Positions 16,226 to 26,625 of a stretch of DNA of 64,000 nt are shown one piece after another. The notes below the pieces were generated by a model that saw only the letters and a list, made by a program, of their open reading frames with translations, was not told the origin of the DNA and ran no database searches. Source of the DNA: Sinorhizobium psoraleae (lineage in GTDB: Bacteria > Pseudomonadota > Alphaproteobacteria > Rhizobiales > Rhizobiaceae); assembly GCF_013283645.1 (NCBI RefSeq), contig NZ_JABEKV010000008.1, forward strand, positions 1 through 64,000, read 5' to 3'. The position numbers were made by a program, and so were the translations under genes. Position 1 is the stretch's first letter. The number at the start of each line of letters is the position of its first letter.

Positions 16226-16954
16226 CTAGTCCTCCCTCTCCTTGAAGAGCCGCTCTCCCGAAATCATCGACGAGATAATGCTCTGCCGGCTCATGATGTC
16301 CTCGCGCACGGCCACGTAGATATGGACCATGACGAAAACGAGGATCACCCACATGCCGAGGTGGTGAAAGGTGTGGATATCCTGGCTGTTCGGCCAGATC
16401 GAGAACACCCAGCCGAAGAGTGCATATTCCCAGCTGTCGCGGCCTGTGCCCTCGCTATAGAGCGCAAAGCCGGTGATCACCATGAAGAAGAGCGGCAGGG
16501 TGAACATCAGGAACATGGTGAACTGGGGAAGCGGACTGTGGCCGGCATACTTCTTCGGCTGCCGCGTGAGGAAGGTGTACCAGCGAACCTCGTGAAGCCA
16601 TTCCTTCCAGAAGCGATCGCTCCAGAACGGCACGTAGAAGATCTGGCGGGCATGGATGTTGCCGACGAAGGCCCAGTAGACGCGCAGGATCAGGAACACG
16701 GCGAGGACCTGCCCCGCCGCGAAATGGATGAAGCGAATATAGCCCATCAGGAAGTTGGCGCTCGCCTCGCCCGGCACCGAAGGCAGGGGCGAGCCAATGA
16801 AATAGCCGGTCAGTGCGAGCGTCAGGATCGCGACGGCGTTGACCCAGTGCCAGATGCGCACCGGGGCTTCGTAGATGTAGACCCTCTGGCGCTCAATGAC
16901 CTTTTCGCCGTGCGCGTCGGCTGCGGCGAGAGTCTCACGGATCGTCATGACCAT
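16226..16954 (-). CDS. hupC: HupC, b-type cytochrome subunit of uptake hydrogenase
   Basis: HupC (242 residues) is the diheme cytochrome b that anchors HupSL to the membrane and passes electrons from hydrogen to the quinone pool. It has four hydrophobic segments with histidines in the expected places, including RIWHWVNAVAILTLALTGY near residues 33-51, FIHFAAGQVL near residue 75, and HLGMWVILVFVMVHIYVAV near the end. Two ATG codons lie six bases apart at the start. The gene is separated from hupL by six bases. Length and order match intact rhizobial operons. Confidence 0.95.
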   Translation of the reverse strand: MVMTIRETLAAADAHGEKVIERQRVYIYEAPVRIWHWVNAVAILTLALTGYFIGSPLPSVPGEASANFLMGYIRFIHFAAGQVLAVFLILRVYWAFVGNIHARQIFYVPFWSDRFWKEWLHEVRWYTFLTRQPKKYAGHSPLPQFTMFLMFTLPLFFMVITGFALYSEGTGRDSWEYALFGWVFSIWPNSQDIHTFHHLGMWVILVFVMVHIYVAVREDIMSRQSIISSMISGERLFKERED

Positions 16955-16960
16955 CCCTCC

Positions 16961-18751
<1,791 letters not shown>

Positions 18752-18773
18752 GTTTGTGCTCCTCCCCTGAGAC

Positions 18774-19856
18774 TCAAGCGTCGGCTTTTTTACGCTTGGT
18801 GGTAACACGCTTGACGGCGGTGACCGCCGCATGCACCGAGACGGCTCCACCGACGATGACGGCAGCGGTCAGGCCGACCTTGTCAGCGTTCGCCTCGGCG
18901 CCGAACTGGTGCAGGTTGGTCAGCCGGTCATAGAAGCTGCCATTGTCCCAGAAGCCGTCTTCCGAGCAGCCGATGCAGCCGTGGCCCGACTGGATGGGGA
19001 AGGAAACACCGCCGTTCCAGCGCACGGTGGAACAGGCATTGTAGGTGGTCGGGCCCTTGCAGCCCATCTTGTAGAGGCAGTAGCCCTTGCGTGCGCCCTC
19101 ATCGTCCCACTCCTCGACGAATTGACCAGCGTCGAAATGCGGGCGGCGGTAGCACTTGTCGTGGATGCGCTGGGAATAGAACATCTTCGGCCGGCCCTGC
19201 CGGTCAAGTTCAGGCAGCCTGCCGAAGGTCGTGATGAAGGTGACGACGCCGGTCATCACCTCGGCGATCGGAGGACAACCCGGGACCTTGATGATGGGCT
19301 TATCCAAGATGACCTTGTCGATCGGTGTGGCCTCAGTCGGGTTTGGCTTGGCCGCCTGCACGCAGCCCCAGGAGGCGCAGGCGCCCCAGGCGATAACGGC
19401 AAACGCGTCCTCGGCCATCCATTTCAGCTTTTCGACGAAGGGCCTGCCACCGTCGATGCAGAACATGCCGTCTTCGTTGAGCGGGGGATTGCCTTCGACG
19501 GCGAGGATGTACTTGCCCTTGTACTTCTCCTTGGTCTCCTCGAGGATCGCCTCGGCTTGATGGCCGGCGGCGGCCATGATCGTATCGTCGTAATCGAGCG
19601 AAATCATCGACAGCACAACATCCTTGACCAGCGGATGGGCCGAGCGGATGAAGCTCTCCGAACAGCAGGTGCATTCAAGTCCGTGCATCCACATGACGGG
19701 AATGCGCTCCTTGGTCTCGAGCGCCCGAGCCATCGCCGGCGCGGCCCCCCGGCCGAAGCCGAGGCTCGCCGCTGTCAGGCTGCAGAACTTGGTGAAACTG
19801 CGCCGGGTAATTCCCTGGCGGCGGATGACGTCATAAAAGGTTTCGGCAGCTGCCAT
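18774..19856 (-). CDS. hupS: HupS, [NiFe] uptake hydrogenase small subunit
   Basis: HupS (360 residues) holds three iron-sulfur clusters that lead electrons from the NiFe site to HupC. The N-terminus has a twin-arginine export signal (TRRSFTKFCSLTAASLG, residues 17-33), which carries the folded HupSL pair across the membrane. The proximal cluster begins with ECTCCSES at residue 61. The C-terminal part has the histidine/cysteine ligands of the other clusters and a hydrophobic tail that anchors the subunit. ATG 19856 is chosen for its GGAGGAGCAAA ribosome site. It is the first gene of the operon and is preceded by a sigma-54 promoter. Confidence 0.97.
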   Translation of the reverse strand: MAAAETFYDVIRRQGITRRSFTKFCSLTAASLGFGRGAAPAMARALETKERIPVMWMHGLECTCCSESFIRSAHPLVKDVVLSMISLDYDDTIMAAAGHQAEAILEETKEKYKGKYILAVEGNPPLNEDGMFCIDGGRPFVEKLKWMAEDAFAVIAWGACASWGCVQAAKPNPTEATPIDKVILDKPIIKVPGCPPIAEVMTGVVTFITTFGRLPELDRQGRPKMFYSQRIHDKCYRRPHFDAGQFVEEWDDEGARKGYCLYKMGCKGPTTYNACSTVRWNGGVSFPIQSGHGCIGCSEDGFWDNGSFYDRLTNLHQFGAEANADKVGLTAAVIVGGAVSVHAAVTAVKRVTTKRKKADA

Positions 19857-19926
19857 TTTGCTCCTCCAGCTATCCCGTCCCGAAGACAGCGTCGATATGA
19901 ATGTTGGACCCTGTCCGAAAGCCAGC

Positions 19927-19942
19927 AGCAAGAAGCGGGCCA
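19927..19942 (-). promoter_or_regulatory. Sigma-54 (-24/-12) promoter of the hup operon
   Basis: The minus strand reads TGGCCCGCTTCTTGCT, one mismatch from TGGCACG-N4-TTGCW, and transcription would begin about 60 bases before the hupS start. In R. leguminosarum hupS is transcribed from a NifA-dependent -24/-12 promoter, so symbiotic expression in the nodule is the likely mode here. No canonical NifA site (TGT-N10-ACA) was found in the next 250 bases upstream. Confidence 0.75.
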
Positions 19943-19989
19943 GTTCGCAGGACGGCGGCCTAGGTTCCACCTATGCTGATGATCGTTTA

Positions 19990-20877
19990 GTCAATCTCAT
20001 CTCTGCCTGCATAGTATAGTTGCAGCAGCGCATTCCGGGACGAAAAGACTGTTGGCAGGACTGAAAAGTATCTTGCCGCCACTTCCGGATGCCCCTCGAC
20101 CGACGTCAGTGGCTTGAATCCCTGATCTGAACGCCCGGCTTTTTGGCAGTAAACATTGTTGAGGAAGACGATGCGCTTGGTTTCGCTTCGCCTGTTACCA
20201 CTCAATCTTTGCATCTGATCTCCAGGGACAGCGAGTCGATACGGAGCCGACGTGCGGATGGTAGCCCCCTGCAGCCTGACAGAGGCTCTAGATGGATCCG
20301 ATCACCACCATACGACCTGATGATAGCGGGTTTTCCAGGCGTTCCTACTTGTAGTCCAGGAAGTCACGGACCGTTCTGGTGTAACTTCCGGGGCAGGGCG
20401 GGGTCCATACCATTGGCCCGGTTAGCAGGGCACCTATTGCGCAAATCCCCGTCAGACGGTGCAGTCATATGTCCGGCCGATCTGACGCGGTCTATGAACG
20501 CTGGCCACGATGAGATCCGCGATGCCGATCGCCTTATCACTTTGGCGCGCTCGATGGCGCATTGAGGAAGACGGTCTAATCGGTATCGAGAGAGTAGGAA
20601 AGACGCGGTCACCCAGAGATCGCTTGAACACCCCCGCCCACAGACGCGTCAATCTGTGTGCTGGCCGCTACTGCGAATGCGCCCGTCTGGTTGGAGATAA
20701 CCTCACGTCGTATGTCACCGACGCAATGAAGCCGGTGGTCGATGGCCTTGTCGCCAATCGCCTTTAAGGTCGAACGATCGCCGCAACTACGCATTGCAAG
20801 CAGCAATCGGGCACCTCAGTCCATCTCGAAGGCGTCTTTGTCGGCGTAGATGCAACCCGCCGAAGTCTCCAGCCAAA
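19990..20877. other. Intergenic region between hupS promoter and nod box
   Basis: About 890 bases hold only short, mutually overlapping open frames without recognisable family patterns. A 75-codon minus-strand frame (19987-20214) starts like a possible small protein, but I cannot support it. The first 200 bases probably contain upstream elements of the hup promoter. The rest looks like degraded sequence. Confidence 0.4.
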
Positions 20878-20926
20878 CATCCATCGCGCGGATGGGTTCC
20901 ATCAGCACAACCAATTTTACAAAATT
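20878..20926 (+). promoter_or_regulatory. nod box (NodD-dependent promoter)
   Basis: The segment contains in order ATCCAT, then GATG starting at 20891, then ATC, then ACAACCAATTTTAC, with the spacings of the rhizobial nod box consensus (ATCCAy...GATG...ATC...AAACAATCrATTTTACCAATC). The ATC-N9-GAT-like symmetry for NodD binding is present. It points toward the methyltransferase gene that starts about 195 bases downstream. The 3' end departs from the consensus after TTTTAC (AAAATT in place of CAATC). Confidence 0.85.
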
Positions 20927-21119
20927 ATAGAGAACATGGATATGGAGCGTCGGCTGGGATCTACTGAATGCGAGCTGCCACTCACCGACCTGTCAAACCA
21001 TCTTACCGACACCTAGTGAACCGACGGGCGCGGTCGAGGCGAGATCGTTCGAAAACAAGTCGAAGTTGGATGGCGCCAGCCCGAGTACGTACTGCTTGAT
21101 AGATTCGAAGGTGAGTTCG

Positions 21120-21854
21120 ATGGGATTATTTCGGTGTTTTGGGGAACGTCTTCCAATATCTGTACAACGGTCTGCGCGAGAGTTCATAGAGCGTGCGCGC
21201 GATCCGATCTCTTCATTAAACGTACATCGGCAGATCGTTTCTCTCCTGCAGAAACCCGATCCCGTCATCTTGGACATCGGCTGCAATGACGGAACCGATA
21301 CGAGACGCTTTCTCAGGCTTTGTCCGAAAGCTAAGTTCTACTGCTTTGAGCCCGACCCTCGAGCGGCGGCTCGCTTTAAGAAGGACATGAACCTGTACAT
21401 GGACAAGGTGAAACTGTTTGAAATCGCGCTCAGCAACCGCAACGGCGAGATTGATTTCCATCCAAGCAATGGAGAAGGAAGCGCGAAGGAATGGGACCAA
21501 TCTGGCTCGATACGCCGGCCCAAAAATCACCTTGTCGAACATGATTGGGTTCGGTTCGATGGCCCCATCTCCGTTGCAACTCGAACGCTTGACGACTGGT
21601 CCAGCGAAGCGAAGCTGAACAAGATCGATTTCATCTGGATGGATGTTCAGGGAGCCGAGTCAGATGTCATCGCTGGCGGCAGACAGACGTTGAGCAACAC
21701 GCGCTTTGTCTACACGGAGTACAGCGACCACGAGCTCTATGAAGGGCAGCTGTCCCTGCAAGCCATTCTTGATCTTTTGCCTTCGTTTGAGTTGGTGACC
21801 CGCTATGCCCGCGGAGTGGAGGGCGATGTATTGCTTAGGAATACGAGCCTGTAG
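21120..21854 (+). CDS. noeI: FkbM-family methyltransferase, NoeI-like (Nod factor fucose 2-O-methylation)
   Basis: The 244-residue product is a SAM-dependent O-methyltransferase of the FkbM family. The SAM-binding motif VILDIGCNDGTDTRRF lies near residues 50-65, followed by YCFEPDPRAAARF, and the second-half motif IDFIWMDVQGAESDVIAGG near residue 180 is typical. Rhizobial NoeI, of this family and size, adds the 2-O-methyl group to the fucose on Nod factors and is transcribed from a nod box, as here. ATG 21120 (MGLFRCFGE) is preferred to ATG 21066 because an AAGGTGAG ribosome site precedes it. The gene is monocistronic. The specific substrate is inferred from the nod box and family, not proved. 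Confidence 0.8.
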   Translation: MGLFRCFGERLPISVQRSAREFIERARDPISSLNVHRQIVSLLQKPDPVILDIGCNDGTDTRRFLRLCPKAKFYCFEPDPRAAARFKKDMNLYMDKVKLFEIALSNRNGEIDFHPSNGEGSAKEWDQSGSIRRPKNHLVEHDWVRFDGPISVATRTLDDWSSEAKLNKIDFIWMDVQGAESDVIAGGRQTLSNTRFVYTEYSDHELYEGQLSLQAILDLLPSFELVTRYARGVEGDVLLRNTSL

Positions 21855-22835
21855 CAGGCTCTCTGATTGCGGCTTGGTGAGGTCAAGTTTCTCCTCTTTC
21901 GGGACCATGTAGCCCCGTGAGTCACTCGCTTCTCTTCGGCGGTCGGCGCAGGGCGCGCATGACCGGGTCAGTAGGGCGACCCGCCATGCTCTGGGCCGCG
22001 ACCATTCTTGCTGAGCACGGCATGTCGCCAGCACAGCCACGGATGACCCGTGCCGAGCGTGGGAGCCAGCAAATGGAATCGCGCCTGACGCCGAGAATGC
22101 GATATCGGCAACCATGTAAGTTGGCGGTAGCAGGAACGTTGTTTCTGAGCTGAACGAGCCGGATCGTGCCAACTCGTCACTGCAGGACGTGGATCTGCCT
22201 GCGGCCGCCGAGCTTTGGAGCAGGACCGATGACTCGAGCGCGAATACCAAGATCGAGTTCCATGACGCCGGGGCGCTCGTCCAATGTCGGTCCTTTGGTC
22301 GTCAACACAGCTCTTGCCATGCCGCATTCTCCACCTGCGGAACGGCCGCAGCGGGGCGGGCGGCATTGTCATCGCCTCGACTAAACACACCGGTCGGATT
22401 GAAGTTCAGGGCGGGTTGCGGCGGAAGCACATGGAATATCGGCCTGGCAATCGCAAACAGTGATGATCCTCTCGGTTGACGAGGTCATCCGCTGCTTTCT
22501 GCTGGACCGCAAGTAAAAATTCCATTGGTTTGACGGGCATTGGGTGGTTCAGGCATCGAGTGCTTTTAGTCGCTTCTGCAACGTCCGCAGTTGAATGCAA
22601 ATACGCGCATAGATGTTGTGTCCGCGCACTGCGCGAATTCGGCTTGGGCGATCGTCTCCAGGCCCGCTACGTTGGCTTGGTATTGTTCGTGGGCAAGGCT
22701 CTCGCTCACAGACCAACACTGGCCAGGTGCACAGCGCGGCTACGTTCGCGCTCCTGGGCCGGCAGCCCGCTGAACAGGCGTAGATCTCGTCACCAAATGG
22801 TGTTATTTCTAACGCCGGAATCAGGAAACGAGAAT
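21855..22835. other. Intergenic region with decayed sequence
   Basis: Nearly 1 kb shows broken open frames on both strands, with none long enough or patterned enough to name. A 47-codon minus-strand frame (about 22187-22330, MARAVLTTKGPTLDERPG) and a plus-strand tail ending near 22516 look like gene ends or remnants. A minus-strand stretch near 22560-22600 reads LRTLQKRLKALDA, like the end of a transposase, but this is only a resemblance. Confidence 0.35.
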
Positions 22836-23138
22836 ATGCGATCGACCATTAACCTCGACGACTCTCTCATGGAGAGGGCCAGGTTCCTAACCGGCACGAA
22901 AGAAACCGCCGCATTAGTCCGCCAATCATTGGAAACACTTGTTCGCGTGGAGTCGGGAAAACGCCTCATCGCACTTGGAGGAACTATGCCGGATGCAGAG
23001 GCAGCCCCACGCCGGCGGAGTGCCGCAGCCAAGCGATACTTGCAGACGCTTCCATCTGGATTGATCATTTCCGGCACGCCGATGCTGAACTGCGCAGGAT
23101 TATTGAGAACGATCGTCTACTCTGCCATCCGGCCGTGA
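22836..23138 (+). CDS. VapB-type antitoxin, extended by loss of its stop
   Basis: From ATG 22836 the frame reads MRSTINLDDSLMERARFLTGTKETAALV, the start of a VapB antitoxin of the DUF2191 type, which binds DNA as a ribbon-helix-helix and neutralises a VapC RNase. The normal protein is about 65-75 residues and ends near RRRSAA. Here the frame runs on for about 30 more residues, antisense in style to the VapC reading, to 23138. Together with the missing start of the toxin gene, this suggests that the junction between antitoxin and toxin has mutated. Confidence 0.7.
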   Translation: MRSTINLDDSLMERARFLTGTKETAALVRQSLETLVRVESGKRLIALGGTMPDAEAAPRRRSAAAKRYLQTLPSGLIISGTPMLNCAGLLRTIVYSAIRP

Positions 23139-23416
23139 TTGGCGAACTAGCACTTGGCAGCCTTCGGGATCACGGTAGCGTGATAGCTTTCCTGACGGCT
23201 CAGCGTGAAGCGTTCGTCGCTACGCACGACGAAGTCATGATGATGATTGATCGCCGCGCGATTTTCAGTATGGGCATCGGCTACACAGATGCCCACTTGT
23301 TGGCCTCAGTTCTCCTTGATCAGCGAGCGGCCTTGTGGACCAGAGACAAACGTTTGCGGGCAGCGGCGGAAAAGACCAGGGCGTCTCTGCATACACCTGT
23401 CAACACGCGGAACTGA
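23034..23416 (+). pseudogene. VapC-type PIN-domain toxin lacking a start codon
   Basis: A frame open from about 22990 to 23416 reads AILADASIWIDHFRHADAELRRIIE, then VIGELALGSLRD, then GIGYTDAHLLASV and LWTRDKRL. These are the four conserved regions of a VapC PIN-domain RNase with acidic residues D, E, D, D. The expected beginning MILVDTS is replaced by a GCG-ATA-CTT run and no ATG, GTG or TTG precedes it in frame. Only an internal GTG at 23135 could start a truncated protein lacking the first catalytic aspartate. The toxin is therefore probably inactive. Confidence 0.7.
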
Positions 23417-23864
23417 AATAGTGATGCTACTCACAAACCCTGACTCCCTGATGAGATTCGAACCAGAGAACCTTTTTCACAGAAATTGTCGAGTTTCCAG
23501 GAATGGTCAACCGCTGGTCCTCGGCTGAAATGAATGAAGCTTTTTTGGGCTGCAGCTGGCACCAGGCCGAAAAGGAGCTCGAAGAGAAGGAGGCGCTGGC
23601 GAGAGCGGAGACCTTTAATTTGCGTCTCGCTTCGCTTGCCTGCCGTTCCAATTCGCGCTGCCATCGCGTCCCGTGACAGCGTAATGCTGCCGAGCAGGAA
23701 TATTTCTTGGCTCAACGGCTTGGAATTGGGTCCGTTGGTTCCGTAGCCAGGATCATCAAGCGGCTCTCATGAAAATGCGGCGAACCGTGACACAGGTCGA
23801 TCCTGCTCAGTGGCAGAGCTAGGGCCGATCCTAGCACCGCGGCCGGAGCATTCGGGCGGAAACA
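23417..23864. other. Intergenic region without recognised gene
   Basis: Two antiparallel open frames of 70-94 codons occur here, neither with a recognisable pattern. A sequence near 23455-23475 resembles a tRNA T-arm (GGTTCGAATC on the minus strand), but no cloverleaf can be built around it. Confidence 0.35.
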
Positions 23865-24023
23865 TCACGTCCTACCTTTACGTTCGACCGTTTGTGTAAC
23901 CGCCAATGCACCGAACAGCGCCACGAAGGCCGCCAGCCCGACCCAGCCGATGATTTGACGCGAGCGCTCCTGGGCTGCCGGCATCTGCAGGGCCTCCAGC
24001 TTCGGCCACATGACGTGGATGTA
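23865..24023 (-). pseudogene. C-terminal relic of an HVMWPK-type membrane protein
   Basis: The minus strand reads YIHVMWPKLEALQMPAAQE, then IIGWVGLAAFVALFGALAV and a stop. The same block (YIHVMWPKVDQLQMPTAQK...GWIAMIGIAGLFGWLAF) ends the membrane-protein pseudogene at 43574-44992, so this is a fragment of a second member of that family. Everything upstream of YIHV is missing and replaced by an unrelated ATPase relic on the opposite strand. Confidence 0.7.
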
Positions 24024-24277
24024 GATAATCCTGACAACGACAGCATATTTACTGTGCTGGCGAACTGCATTCGCGAGGCCAAGAAGACGCGGCAAGTGAT
24101 TTTGGTCACGCACAACCCTAACCTGGCGACGTGACTTTGGACAAAGCGGCTGGCTACAAGTTTACTTATGAATCCGGGTCTATCGAAAATCCGCGTATCA
24201 ATGACGCTATCGTGAAGATTCTCGAGGGTTCAAAGCCGGCGTTTGTGCAACGCCGCCTTGCGTACCAAATGAAGTAG
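24018..24277 (+). pseudogene. C-terminal relic of an AAA/SMC-like ATPase
   Basis: The plus strand reads DNPDNDSIFTVLANCIREA and then RQVILVTHNPNLA, the D-loop and switch (TH) region of a large ABC/SMC-type ATPase such as those paired with PHP or nuclease domains. The frame hits TGA at once, and the C-terminal part continues in another frame (TLDKAAGYKFTYESGSI...INDAIVKILEGSKPAF) to a TAG at 24277. Walker A and most of the protein are absent. It is juxtaposed head-on with the fragment at 23865-24023. Confidence 0.65.
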
Positions 24278-24366
24278 CTCTCCGCTTGATGGGTGCCCTT
24301 CATGCTGTCGTGGCCGAGTCCGCAGATTGCGGTCTTTGCGCCATCCCAAGCGGTTTGCGGTCACCG

Positions 24367-25398
24367 CTAGCGGCGCGGACGACGTTCTTTGCTGATGGGG
24401 CTATTCAACAAGCGTTGCACTTCCGCCTCGACGCGGTTGAGCGAAAGCCCTGCCACGCCAAACCTCTCATAGAGCGACGTCAACAACGGGAGCATGCATT
24501 CGGCCAATCGGCTCTCGATATCGTTGGCAGAAAACTTTGCCTCCAGCACGGCTTCATCGCTTCGCGCCGCATGACCTTCGACAAGCAGATCACTCAGCGG
24601 GTTAGCCCAGGAGCGCAACACGCGACCGCGCAGGCCCGTGAACATGGCGCGGAAATGAACCGTCACGGCTGTATCGGCGTCTTTGCGAAGGAGCGATGCA
24701 AGCTTTTCCGCGTGCAACAGAACCTCACCCATCCGCCATAGGGGAAGCGTCGTGTCGAGGATCGTTCCGGCGGGGAACGTCTCCGCACCGTCTTCCTGAT
24801 AACCGCGGATCAGGAACATGCGCCCCGAAGGTGCCGCACGCCAGAAATCGCAATGCGCAGGATCATTAAACCCGCGCTCGACTTCCTCGCCTTGCGGTGC
24901 AAGCCAACATTCAATCAGTCCATCAACTTCACGCGGCTGAATAGCCTCGCGTGTCGGAAGCCAGAACGGCGGCCAGCCCGTTTTCCGAACTACGGCCTTT
25001 TCAAGAGTGCGTTCAAAGGCGGTCAGCTCCGGCATCTTGAGATCGCCCTCAAGCCAGTAGTCGAACCGATACCAGCCATTTGGAAACCGCGCAGGCGAAT
25101 CCTGGGGGAGCGGAGCAACCAGATTACGCCAACGCTCAAATGCATCGCGCACGAACCGGGCTTGCGTGTCCCCCTCGGTAGGCTCATCCACCAAACCCAC
25201 CACGCGCAGGATATCGAGCGCTTTCGCCAGTGTCAGGGTCGTTTCACCACGCTCGAACGCAGCCATTGTCGGATGGCTGACACCCGCCAAAGCCGAATGA
25301 TCTTTTTGTGTAAGACCTTCCGCCTTGCGACGGCGCAAGGTTTCTTCCACGTACCGTTGCCACGCGAGCGGGGCTATGTTTCCAGTATTCTCAGGCAT
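24367..25398 (-). CDS. XRE-family regulator with large C-terminal domain, HipA partner
   Basis: The 343-residue protein has an N-terminal helix-turn-helix of the Cro/CI type (residues about 12-65, EGLTQKDHSALAGVSHPTMAAFERG), which would bind the operator of its own operon. About 270 further residues do not resemble classical HipB, which is about 90 residues long. That C-terminal part has several tryptophans and aromatic patches (WYRFDYWLEGD, ECWLAPQGEE) and no visible catalytic motif. The gene overlaps the end of hipA by 25 bases and follows it, whereas in the classical system hipB comes first. A role as the antitoxin or regulator of the HipA-like kinase is inferred from position and the HTH. 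Confidence 0.75.
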   Translation of the reverse strand: MPENTGNIAPLAWQRYVEETLRRRKAEGLTQKDHSALAGVSHPTMAAFERGETTLTLAKALDILRVVGLVDEPTEGDTQARFVRDAFERWRNLVAPLPQDSPARFPNGWYRFDYWLEGDLKMPELTAFERTLEKAVVRKTGWPPFWLPTREAIQPREVDGLIECWLAPQGEEVERGFNDPAHCDFWRAAPSGRMFLIRGYQEDGAETFPAGTILDTTLPLWRMGEVLLHAEKLASLLRKDADTAVTVHFRAMFTGLRGRVLRSWANPLSDLLVEGHAARSDEAVLEAKFSANDIESRLAECMLPLLTSLYERFGVAGLSLNRVEAEVQRLLNSPISKERRPRR

Positions 25399-26546
25399 GA
25401 ATTGTCCACGATCTCTTTGAATCTATGCACGAAGCCGTCCGCCGGCTCCGCGTCGGGCGGACGGATAATGGATGCAGCCTTCTCCACCTGCCGCTTTAGC
25501 TGTCTGAATGTCTGGTCGATGGCCCTGTCCGGCAGGCCGATTTCCTGGCCGAAGGCACGGAAAATTGCCTGGTTGGCCGCTTCCAGATGGATTTTCTCAC
25601 CGCCGATTGGCAGCGCCAATGTCTGGTCGAACCCGTCATAAAATGCGGTGCTCACCACATCATAGGCGGGGGATAGCCGTAAGCCCGTCGGCGTTTCCAG
25701 AAGGGAGAAGTTTTTCAGGTGGGCATCGCAATTCCCGACCAGGGTGAAGACGATCAGGCGATTGAAAAACCGCAAGAGGTCGATTTGCGCGCGCGATGAG
25801 TGCTGACGAATGATCGCGGCAATATCCTCGTAGGCCGCATCATACTTGCCTGCGTAGTCCCGTCCCTTGGGCTTGCTGAGTATCTGCGCACAGTCTTCGA
25901 GGCGCAGTTTCTCGCCGTTCGGTTTCCGGTCGAAGCGGGTAACAATGAGCGCCGTTTCGTCAACAGCCGCGATGAGCGAGGTCGTGAACGCGGTCACTTC
26001 CCTTTCGCCAAGGACGGCGGCGGTCCATCGCAGGCTCAGGAGTTCATTTCGAACGAGGTTGTCTATTCGGTCGGAATTGAATTTAGCGATGTAGGGCGCT
26101 GATCCCGTCGCACTCGCGGGAACAAACCTGTTTTCATCGTCCTTGGTGACAAGCAGTTTCTTCTGCACACCTGAAACCGTGCGTCCGGGGCTGGCCGTGG
26201 CTTCGGTGATTTCCGGGAGCTGTGCGGCTTCGTCCGGCGGCCGGATGCTGACGGCCCCGATACAGTCTGCGCCGTAACGAAGGAGCAGCCCAAGGTCGTC
26301 TTCTTCGACGACATGTGCCGAACGTGCCTGTTGTTCGCGTAGCCATCCTTCCGGGCCGAGGTGCTGGAAGAACGGATGCAGGCCGGCCTTCCATTCATGT
26401 TCGCGTTGCGTGGAGGGGAAGCAGCAGGCGATATTGCCTTTATTCCAGTCTGAATGATAGGCGAAGCGCGTTCCGCCGTTGGCCGTTTCGACCAACGTGC
26501 CGGCGGATTCATCCTTGAACAAAATATCTGCGCTTCTCAGTGCCAT
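25374..26546 (-). CDS. hipA: HipA-like serine/threonine kinase toxin
   Basis: The 390-residue protein has the HipA fold. The N-terminal subdomain includes FAYHSDW and FFQHLGPEGWLREQQA. The glycine-rich SGVQKKL motif lies near residue 145, the catalytic region NCDAHLKNFSLL lies near residue 290 (D and N of the kinase active site), and SPAYDVV supplies the metal-binding aspartate. HipA kinases phosphorylate proteins such as aminoacyl-tRNA synthetases and cause growth arrest or persistence. The ATG at 26546 is chosen because the 22 codons upstream lie across a perfect inverted repeat that looks like regulatory DNA. The XRE gene follows with overlap. Key residues are present, so activity is likely. 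Confidence 0.85.
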   Translation of the reverse strand: MALRSADILFKDESAGTLVETANGGTRFAYHSDWNKGNIACCFPSTQREHEWKAGLHPFFQHLGPEGWLREQQARSAHVVEEDDLGLLLRYGADCIGAVSIRPPDEAAQLPEITEATASPGRTVSGVQKKLLVTKDDENRFVPASATGSAPYIAKFNSDRIDNLVRNELLSLRWTAAVLGEREVTAFTTSLIAAVDETALIVTRFDRKPNGEKLRLEDCAQILSKPKGRDYAGKYDAAYEDIAAIIRQHSSRAQIDLLRFFNRLIVFTLVGNCDAHLKNFSLLETPTGLRLSPAYDVVSTAFYDGFDQTLALPIGGEKIHLEAANQAIFRAFGQEIGLPDRAIDQTFRQLKRQVEKAASIIRPPDAEPADGFVHRFKEIVDNSCLRILET

Positions 26547-26571
26547 TAAGTTATGCCTTCGCTCTCTGCCC

Positions 26572-26597
26572 CATAAGCGCCCGATGGGGCGCTTATG
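26572..26597. promoter_or_regulatory. Perfect inverted repeat upstream of hipA
   Basis: Eleven-base arms CATAAGCGCCC and GGGCGCTTATG are separated by four bases and end 25 bases in front of the hipA start. The position suits an operator bound by the XRE protein or an attenuating hairpin in the leader. Confidence 0.6.
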
Positions 26598-26610
26598 AAG
26601 CCATACATCC

Positions 26611-26625
26611 ATTATGGTGTATAAT
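26611..26625. promoter_or_regulatory. Second short palindrome upstream of hipA
   Basis: ATTAT-GGTGT-ATAAT lies in the AT-rich region where the hipA promoter should be, about 65 bases before the start codon, and contains a TATAC-like -10 sequence on the minus strand. It could be part of the operator set. Confidence 0.4.

Noticed and set aside
21968..22390. Minus-strand frames downstream of noeI as a possible gene
   Set aside because: Three short frames alternate, no start or ribosome site fits, and no family is recognised.
23455..23475. tRNA-like T-arm sequence GGTTCGAATC on the minus strand
   Set aside because: No acceptor, D-arm or anticodon stem can be paired with it in the 90 bases upstream, and no CCA end follows.
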